Shown here: positions 58,220 through 64,000 of the stretch, piece after piece
Layout: the number at the start of each line of letters is the position of its first letter
How positions within the stretch are numbered: position 1 is the first letter of the stretch
From: Frankiales bacterium
GTDB lineage: Bacteria; Actinomycetota; Actinomycetes; JAFAQI01
Direction of reading: 5' to 3'
DNA: 64,000 nucleotides
NCBI GenBank assembly: GCA_025980325.1
Contig: JAICXQ010000003.1
Location: forward strand, 1 to 64,000
Notes under the pieces: generated by a model
Seen by the model: the letters and a program-made list of their open reading frames with translations, nothing else
What the model was told of the DNA's origin: nothing
Databases searched by the model: none
Position numbers and translations under genes: made by a program

Positions 58220-59800
58220 CTAGCTTCGGGTGTGGTCGGTGTACGACAGGAGCACCGGCTGGTTGTTCGAGCCGCAACTACCGTTCCCGCCGTTCGCGTA
58301 GTACGTCGTGGTGGCGAGACCACGATGGTCGCTGGCCGGCCAGGCAAGGCTGATTCCGTGCGGATCGGCGATGGCCTCTTTCGGCGTGGGGACAGGCGAC
58401 CATCTCTTGCTCTTGACGGTGTAGTGCACCGCCTCGGCGTGCGTACACGGAGCCCCAGGATTGCCGTAGTCGCCGCCGGCTTGCAGGATGGCCAGAATGT
58501 CGTTCGTCGCCGCGGCGAACGTGACCGCCTCGAACGCCGTCCAACTCTGCAGTGCGCCGTTCACCTTGGGTATCGCGGTCAACGGGATCGCCGGCAAGGC
58601 AGCCCAGCTCCGGCCGTTGAGGGAGAGGTACACCTGCGGCTTGCTGTTGCCCTTGACCGATGGACCCCAGGTGACGATTCGTTCCACGCCGGAAGGGGTG
58701 TACTCCGCGTCCACTCCGGCAAGGTGGGTGTCGGCCGGTGCGAACACCTTCGTCCAGGTCGCGCCGCTGTCGGTCGAGCGCCACAGAACGCCGGTCGCAT
58801 ACTGGCCCAGCTGACCGCTGGCCGCCCCGGTCGTCGATGCGCCGACGGCGAGATTCGTGGTCCACAACGTGTTGGGATGGCGCGGATCGACGATGAAATC
58901 GGGTTGGGACGGCGGCTGGTTGCCGGCGAGCAGGAAGCCGTCACCGCTCTGCACAGGTTGGGTTGCCAGGACTCCCAGCGCTGCCGAGACCTGGGTCCAC
59001 GATTGACCCGCATCATGCGTGACGAACAGTGGAGACGCGTTGGGGAACAGCGCAAAGGCGATGGCCGTGTAGAAGCCCAGGCTCAGCCACCACAGACGGG
59101 TCTGCTCGCACTGCATGTACACGGTCTTCGGATCGCTCGGCGCAACCTCGAGGGTGGTGTTCTCGCAGGCCGGCACGCCTTCGGGAGCTTCCGGTGCGTT
59201 CGCGCTCGGCAGTGGTTGCGGGGCATGAAATGTCGCACCGCCGTCCGTGCTCACGAGGAACAGCGTCGGTAGCTCGTCGAGCGTTTCCTGATTCGCCTGG
59301 GTCTCGGTCGCGGTGACGTACACCGTCGCGTGGTTGGCCGTCCGGCTCGTCGAAGCGATCGCCAACGACGTGATGCTGTAGAGCTGATCCGAGGACGCAA
59401 CGACCTCGGTCGGGGACGACGACGTCCCCGGCTGGCTGTCGAGCGAGAACGCGAGTTGCCACGTGCAACCCCCGTCGAGCGTACGGAACAGCTGCCGCGG
59501 CGTGGCGTAGAACATGTCCTTCGGGCTTGCCGGATCGACGGCCAGCCCGACACCGGGGACAGGGCTCGGCTGCAGCTCGCCCTGCGAGTCGTTCTGCTCG
59601 GTCGTGTTGATCAGGTTGGTACCCGGCGGAGTGCTCGTTGTCGTCCACGGCCCCGGCGAGACATGACAACGGGCCGGCGCAGCCTGCGCACCGCCGACCA
59701 CGCCGGCACCTGCGCAGAGGACGGCGACGGTGGCGAGCATGGAGACGCGAGGCCGGCGAAGGCTGGCCGTCCAGCCCGTGCTCGATGGCTGTGGTGTCAC
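58220..59800 (-). CDS. secreted BNR/beta-propeller-like protein, paralogue 2
   Basis: 526 residues, a clear tandem paralogue of the following gene: the same AVDPASPKDMFYATPRQLFR start, DELPTLFLVSTDGGATF, IVDPRHPNTLWTTNLA, STDSGATWTKVFAP, HAEAVHYTVKSKRW and the same end YTDHTRS. Asp-box motifs STDGGATF, THDAGQSWTQV and STDSGATW mark propeller blades. GTG 59800 follows GAGGAGG. Spacing to paralogue 1 is 15 bases, so they are co-transcribed. Ligand or substrate unknown. Confidence 0.83.
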   Translation of the reverse strand: MTPQPSSTGWTASLRRPRVSMLATVAVLCAGAGVVGGAQAAPARCHVSPGPWTTTSTPPGTNLINTTEQNDSQGELQPSPVPGVGLAVDPASPKDMFYATPRQLFRTLDGGCTWQLAFSLDSQPGTSSSPTEVVASSDQLYSITSLAIASTSRTANHATVYVTATETQANQETLDELPTLFLVSTDGGATFHAPQPLPSANAPEAPEGVPACENTTLEVAPSDPKTVYMQCEQTRLWWLSLGFYTAIAFALFPNASPLFVTHDAGQSWTQVSAALGVLATQPVQSGDGFLLAGNQPPSQPDFIVDPRHPNTLWTTNLAVGASTTGAASGQLGQYATGVLWRSTDSGATWTKVFAPADTHLAGVDAEYTPSGVERIVTWGPSVKGNSKPQVYLSLNGRSWAALPAIPLTAIPKVNGALQSWTAFEAVTFAAATNDILAILQAGGDYGNPGAPCTHAEAVHYTVKSKRWSPVPTPKEAIADPHGISLAWPASDHRGLATTTYYANGGNGSCGSNNQPVLLSYTDHTRS

Positions 59801-59904
59801 GGGAACCTCCTCACGAACCGACGCTCACGCTAGGTCTGGATCAACGACGGCGACAGCGATTGGCGGGCGGCTGTCCAGCGACTGTCCAGCCGCCGCCGCG
59901 CCCG

Positions 59905-60498
59905 TCACCCACTCCATTGGTTGATGCACGATTGCAGCGACTCGCGATAGGCGTCGCTGGTGTACGTCGCCCCCGAAACCGTTTGAATATCAGCGTTTTC
60001 GAGCCGCAGCGCCTCCTTGCGCAGTTGCGGGCCGGCGTAGCCGTTGATCTGGTCGTTGGTCGAGTTTCCGTTCGGCAGCTGGAGGTTCACGACGTCGGCC
60101 CAGTGAGTGCCCTGGATCTTGATGGCGACCTGTACCGGGCCGAAGCTGCCGGCCTGGAACGTTTGGCACGTGTAGGTCTGTGCCGGCCCCGCCGCCGCCT
60201 TCGTCTGGTGCGGATCGGCTTTCGCGGCCGGCCCTCCCCCACCAGTGGTAATCGTGACCGTGCGCGTCACGGTGACGGATCGCGGCGGTGGCGCACCGGC
60301 CGGCCGGGCAGGGCGAGCGGACGCGAGAACGCGAGCGGACGCAGGTCCGTCGGGAGTCGTGACGGATCGCATCGCGACCGTGGTCGAGGGCGACGCGTGC
60401 GTCGGGGCCGCGGGCGGGGTGCGGTAGCGCAGGGTCAACGTGAGTCCGACCGCAGTCAGACCGAGTACGACGCCGGTCTTGATGGCGGGCTTCATCAT
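59905..60498 (-). CDS. membrane-anchored FMN-binding domain protein
   Basis: 197 residues. An N-terminal helix (TGVVLGLTAVGLTLTL) anchors it outside the membrane; a Pro/Ala linker leads to the FMN-binding domain VAIKIQGTHWADVVNLQLPN, with the flavinylation motif SGATYTSDAY near the C terminus, where the Thr is expected to carry FMN covalently after ApbE action. ATG 60498 overlaps the reductase gene stop as ATGA. It probably takes electrons from the reductase to an extracytoplasmic acceptor. Confidence 0.88.
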   Translation of the reverse strand: MMKPAIKTGVVLGLTAVGLTLTLRYRTPPAAPTHASPSTTVAMRSVTTPDGPASARVLASARPARPAGAPPPRSVTVTRTVTITTGGGGPAAKADPHQTKAAAGPAQTYTCQTFQAGSFGPVQVAIKIQGTHWADVVNLQLPNGNSTNDQINGYAGPQLRKEALRLENADIQTVSGATYTSDAYRESLQSCINQWSG

Positions 60499-61910
60499 GC
60501 GAGCGCGAACCCTTCCGTGTGGATCCGGCCGATAGGCAATCCGGCGGCACGCAGTCCGCGGTTGACGCGCTCCGTCATCCCGGGCGGGCCGCAGACATAC
60601 GCGTCGCAGCAGCCCGGTTCGGTGATGAGATCGCGAAGCATCGCCGGGCTGAGCGGGTCGTCGTCGTCACCGGTGCCGCGGTGCCCGGTGACCACCAGCA
60701 GCCGGAACCGGTCGGTGCGTTGCAGGCGCACGAGTTCGTCGCCGAAGTTGACCTGACCGGCGTCACTGACGCGGTAGACCAACGTGACCGCGTCGGTTCC
60801 GCTCGCGATGACGTGCTCCGCGATGGCGAGCAGCGGCGCGACCCCGGAACCGCCGCCGATGAGCAGCACTTCCCGGCCGCGACGCAGCCGCCCGCTCAGT
60901 GCGCCGTACGGCCCTTCCAGCAGAACCCGCGTGCCCGGTTGGCAGTGCGCGAGCCAGTTGGTGTGGTCGCCGACCGGCTTGGCGGTCATCCGCAACCAGG
61001 ATCCGTTAGGTGCCGCCGACAGGGAGAACGGATGGGCCTGGGACCAGCCGCCGCGAACGAGGAAGCGCCAGCGGAAGTACTGGCCGCCGACGACGGGCAG
61101 CCGATCCAGTCTGCGGCCGGAGACATAGACGCTTGTCGAACCGTCGGGTTCGCTGGTCACGTCGACGACGCGGAAGCGGTGGCGCGCATATCGCCAGATC
61201 GGATCGCCGATGCGATAGCGCAGCACAAGGAACGCGACGCTGCCGTGCGCGCTCGCCCACACCACCCGAGCCGGAAGGCTGTGCATGAACAGCGCACCGG
61301 TCGCGAACTGGTGGGCGAACGCCAGTCCGATGCCGACGTACACGTACAGGTGGACCCACTGCCACGTCTCGTAGCGCAACCGGCGGCGGATCGGGCGAAG
61401 CGACGTCATGACCACGAGCGCGAGCAGCCCGAGCCCGACCGTGCCGGCGAGGACATCCGGATAGGTCAGCACCAGGACGGCGGCCTCGTGCACCACGGAG
61501 GTGTGCACCGCCAGCGCATCGCCGATGGTGATGGTCACGGTATGGATGAGAACCAGCCACAAGATGTAGCCGCCGAGCCACCGATGCGCGGCCGCCAGCC
61601 AATCGGTGCCGATGCGATGCTCCAGCGCCGGGACGCGCGCCATCAGCGTGACCTCGACGAGGATCAGGATCGCCGAGAGCATCCCGGCCGACCGGCCGAG
61701 CTCGACCAGCACGCTTCCGGTGCCGCCGGTCTCCCGCGTCACCGGACTCGACCACCAGTACAACAGCACGGCGAAGCACACGAGACCCGCCGACGCGACG
61801 ACGAGCCATGCCGTGGCGCGCCTGGTGAGCACCAGCCGTCGCATCGGCTCGACCGACGGCAGCGCCCGGTCGAGGACCGGCGCTTCGGTCGGGAGCACCG
61901 CCGACGACAT
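60495..61910 (-). CDS. ferric reductase-like membrane flavoprotein
   Basis: 471 residues. ATG 61910 follows GAGGAGG. Six helices in the first 230 residues carry histidines (AAHRWLGGYILWLVLIHTV, WQWVHLYVYVGIGLAFAHQ) that suit two hemes, as in ferric reductase transmembrane (FRE/NOX-like) domains. The cytoplasmic part is ferredoxin-NADP reductase-like: HPFSLSAAP for FAD, LLIGGGSGVAPLLAI for NAD(P)H and the final CGPPGM. It would move electrons from NAD(P)H across the membrane to the FMN protein encoded next. Confidence 0.9.
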   Translation of the reverse strand: MSSAVLPTEAPVLDRALPSVEPMRRLVLTRRATAWLVVASAGLVCFAVLLYWWSSPVTRETGGTGSVLVELGRSAGMLSAILILVEVTLMARVPALEHRIGTDWLAAAHRWLGGYILWLVLIHTVTITIGDALAVHTSVVHEAAVLVLTYPDVLAGTVGLGLLALVVMTSLRPIRRRLRYETWQWVHLYVYVGIGLAFAHQFATGALFMHSLPARVVWASAHGSVAFLVLRYRIGDPIWRYARHRFRVVDVTSEPDGSTSVYVSGRRLDRLPVVGGQYFRWRFLVRGGWSQAHPFSLSAAPNGSWLRMTAKPVGDHTNWLAHCQPGTRVLLEGPYGALSGRLRRGREVLLIGGGSGVAPLLAIAEHVIASGTDAVTLVYRVSDAGQVNFGDELVRLQRTDRFRLLVVTGHRGTGDDDDPLSPAMLRDLITEPGCCDAYVCGPPGMTERVNRGLRAAGLPIGRIHTEGFALA

Positions 61911-61929
61911 CTTCGCCTCCTCGCTGCCG

Positions 61930-63873
61930 TTACTCGTGGTTCGCGATCAGGTAGACCGGGCCCGCGTACGAAACCATCTGCTCCGTCTCGCCGGATGCGT
62001 CGTCGATGGTCGCGACCACTGCGTTCTCGACCACGCTGCGGCACTGGACGACGGTGTAGACGAGCCCGGCCGCCTGATCCAGTGCGGGCGCGACCGGATT
62101 GAAGTTCCAGTCGCGTACGTCGTACTTCGCGCCGGCCACGCCGACCGGGCTCGATCCGACCCGTTGCCACGAAGGCGCGCCGGGCGGCAGCCGGTAGGAC
62201 CTGATCGACGCGGTCGTGATGCCCGGCGCCGGATCGACGCCGAGGCTCAAGCTCACCCCGTCCGGCAGGAACGACAACCACAGCGGTTGGATCTGGTTGT
62301 AGACGCCGTCCGTCGTCACTTCCTGTGCCTGCGACGACTCCTCGCCGACGGGCAGGTAGACCTCGCGCAAGGTGGTCGGCGACGGCAACGTCGTCCAGTG
62401 CGTTCCGTTGTCGGTCGAGCGCAGCACCACGTAGACGAAGCCGTTCGTCTGCGGGTCGAGGTAGTGCTCGACGACCGCGGCCGCGAAGCCCGAGCCGTGA
62501 TCGGCGACCGCGTAGTCGTCGATGTAGGTCATCATCGGATAGCCGACGCCGGTGTCCTCCGTCGGTGCGGCCAGCCCGGTCCAGCTCTTCCCGTAGTCAC
62601 CGGACACGTAGAGCGTGCCGTCGGACTCGAACCGCCCGTTCTGGGTGTCGGCGCCGTCCACGCCGTTCGCCCGCGGCGGCGTCGTACCCGGCGGCGTCTC
62701 CACACCGAGCCCGTAGATCCGCCCTGGCCGGCTCGGGTCGACTCGCAACTGGAACAGGTAGTCCTCGGCAGTGCCGACCGCGTACAGCGCCGGCATCGCC
62801 CAGTGCGGACCGGGGCGGATCGGCACGGCGGCGAGTTGCCAGGTCGAGCCGCCGTCACGGCTCACGAACAACCGCATCCGGCCCGAGCTCGCGCTGGTTC
62901 CCGGCGCTGCGTCGGCGGCCGTCTCGAGATACACGACGTGGGGATCGGTCGGTGCGACGGCGAGCAGTTGCGGGTACCCGCTCCCCGCCGGCAGGGCCTG
63001 CATGGCGCTCGTCACTTGCATGCCACCCGCCGACACGGGTTGGCCGGCCAGCGGAACTGAGGCCGACCACGTCGTGCCGCCGTCGGCGCTCGCCGCCAGC
63101 ACCACATGCCCGCCGTACGTTCCGTACGCCGTCGACCACCACGGCGGCGCGATGGTCGCGTAGACCTGGTCGCCGGCTGCGGCAATCGCGGTGACGGCAT
63201 ATCCGGGTGGCACCGGGATCGCACCGTCGGTGACCGACGCGCCCGCGGGATGCGCGGTCGGATCGAGCGACAGCACCGGAGCCCACGAACACCCGCCGTC
63301 CGACGTGCGCAGCACCTTCGTGCCGTCCGACGCGAGCAGCCGTCCGGGCCGCCCACCGGGAACGACGAACGACGTGGACGCAACAGCGGCGCCGCCACCC
63401 ACACCTGCCGGCGGCACGCCCACCACCTGCTGACCGCTGTTGACCGCCGCGCTTGCGGTGTCCCACACCGAAGACGACGCATCCGGCATCCCGACGACGG
63501 CAAGCCGGCCGGTGACCCGCACGCCGGGGCATGGGCTGCGGGTGAGCACGTTTCCGGTCGCGACCGGCAGCTGCGCCGGTCCCTGTGCGCCGTACGGCGT
63601 CGTTGGCGGCGCCTCGGTCCGGCGCACCAGCGTCACCACCCGGACCTGCGCACCGGGCGGGGCCGGCGCGCCGTCCGCGGCGCCGGAAGGCTGCCGCCTC
63701 GGCAGGGCCGCGCCGGCGTGACCGGCGGCCAGCGACACCGGTCGTTGGGGCAGCAACAGCGTCAGAGCGATCAGCGCCGCGGTCGTCGCACTCGCGACGA
63801 CGCTCGGCCGCTTGGCGATCACCCCGGCGTGCAGCCGCCAACCGCTCGCCCGTCCGGTCGACAAGGCGAGCAT
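61930..63873 (-). CDS. large secreted BNR/beta-propeller-like protein, paralogue 3
   Basis: 647 residues. A hydrophobic helix at about 27-45 (VVASATTAALIALTLLL) acts as signal or anchor after a basic N terminus. Asp-box motifs: RTSDGGCSWAPVLSLD, ASADGGTTWSASV, SRDGGSTWQL, SGDYGKSWTGL and STDNGTHWTTL, so a propeller with more blades than paralogues 1 and 2. GCSW near the start mirrors GCTW of those proteins. ATG 63873 shares its A with the TGA of the upstream gene (TGATG), and the reductase starts 19 bases after its end. Confidence 0.82.
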   Translation of the reverse strand: MLALSTGRASGWRLHAGVIAKRPSVVASATTAALIALTLLLPQRPVSLAAGHAGAALPRRQPSGAADGAPAPPGAQVRVVTLVRRTEAPPTTPYGAQGPAQLPVATGNVLTRSPCPGVRVTGRLAVVGMPDASSSVWDTASAAVNSGQQVVGVPPAGVGGGAAVASTSFVVPGGRPGRLLASDGTKVLRTSDGGCSWAPVLSLDPTAHPAGASVTDGAIPVPPGYAVTAIAAAGDQVYATIAPPWWSTAYGTYGGHVVLAASADGGTTWSASVPLAGQPVSAGGMQVTSAMQALPAGSGYPQLLAVAPTDPHVVYLETAADAAPGTSASSGRMRLFVSRDGGSTWQLAAVPIRPGPHWAMPALYAVGTAEDYLFQLRVDPSRPGRIYGLGVETPPGTTPPRANGVDGADTQNGRFESDGTLYVSGDYGKSWTGLAAPTEDTGVGYPMMTYIDDYAVADHGSGFAAAVVEHYLDPQTNGFVYVVLRSTDNGTHWTTLPSPTTLREVYLPVGEESSQAQEVTTDGVYNQIQPLWLSFLPDGVSLSLGVDPAPGITTASIRSYRLPPGAPSWQRVGSSPVGVAGAKYDVRDWNFNPVAPALDQAAGLVYTVVQCRSVVENAVVATIDDASGETEQMVSYAGPVYLIANHE

Positions 63874-64000
63874 CAACAGCCGCCGGTATAGAGAAGGCCG
63901 TACGAAGTCACCGTCGTCGCCGTCTGGAACGTCGGGGTCGTCTGCTGGCGCGACACGTACGCCGTCACGAACAGCCGGCCCGAGCTATCGGTCAACCGGA
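63873..64000 (-). CDS. C-terminal end of an upstream exported-type protein (partial)
   Basis: The last 41 codons of a gene that enters from beyond the window end. The visible sequence RLTDSSGRLFVTAYVSRQQ and its final GLLYTGGC are beta-rich with a terminal Cys, similar in style to the neighbouring secreted proteins. The TGA at 63873-63875 overlaps the next start codon, placing it in the same operon. No family can be named from so little. Confidence 0.6.
   Translation of the reverse strand, partial: RLTDSSGRLFVTAYVSRQQTTPTFQTATTVTSYGLLYTGGC

Noticed and set aside
1-64000. tRNA, rRNA and CRISPR arrays
   Set aside because: I looked by eye for T-arm GGTTCGA-type signatures in clover-leaf context, rRNA core sequences and regularly spaced repeats and saw none. 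A tRNAscan or CRISPR finder run would be decisive.

Overview
The window is 64 kb of very GC-rich DNA with dense genes on both strands. The organism is almost certainly an actinomycete. Supporting features are a HrdB/SigA-like sigma factor, DUF5999 and DUF5925 proteins, mycothiol-type DinB proteins, an Arr rifamycin ADP-ribosyltransferase, a HAMP-linked class III cyclase of the mycobacterial type, and many genes that lack a Shine-Dalgarno site but carry a TANNNT box 6-7 nt before the start codon (leaderless transcripts). I cannot place it below class. I saw no tRNA, rRNA, CRISPR array, insertion sequence or prophage.

Layout. 1-11.4 kb is housekeeping and metabolism: LysE exporter, sigma factor, SDR dehydrogenase, a large secreted alpha/beta hydrolase, a P450, a dienelactone hydrolase, an M48 peptidase, a pyridine nucleotide-disulfide oxidoreductase and a DUF5925 AAA ATPase. 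11.4-22.7 kb is regulators and small proteins: a GntR(YtrA)-ABC operon with a clear operator, an integrin/VWA-like surface protein, DinB, DUF5999, Rrf2, a MarR operon with two perfect tandem palindromes, a trio of overlapping small membrane-protein genes, and arr with a small partner. 22.7-40 kb mixes secreted hydrolases (PNGase A-like amidase, G1-type glutamic peptidase, CehA/McbA-like metallohydrolase, GH36 alpha-galactosidase) with lipoproteins, a patatin, a receptor-type cyclase and acetyltransferases. 40-47.7 kb holds two damaged genes (a RibD/DHFR-like reductase with permuted blocks, a nucleotidyltransferase with an internal TGA), a second nucleotidyltransferase, a methyltransferase, and a NarL-type two-component pair. 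47.7-64 kb is dominated by exported proteins: a DUF11 protein, a GH92 alpha-mannosidase, an EXORDIUM-like protein, a TIG-domain protein, and a minus-strand operon of three related beta-propeller-like secreted proteins wrapped around an FMN-binding protein and a membrane ferric-reductase-like flavoprotein.

How the genes may work together. PNGase A, GH92 mannosidase, GH36 galactosidase and the G1 peptidase are all predicted to be exported and would suit breakdown of plant or fungal glycoproteins and galactomannans. The 56.7-64 kb operon is the best candidate for an undescribed system: an electron path from cytoplasmic NAD(P)H through a membrane flavoprotein to a secreted covalent-FMN protein, encoded with three large secreted propeller-like paralogues whose role is unknown.
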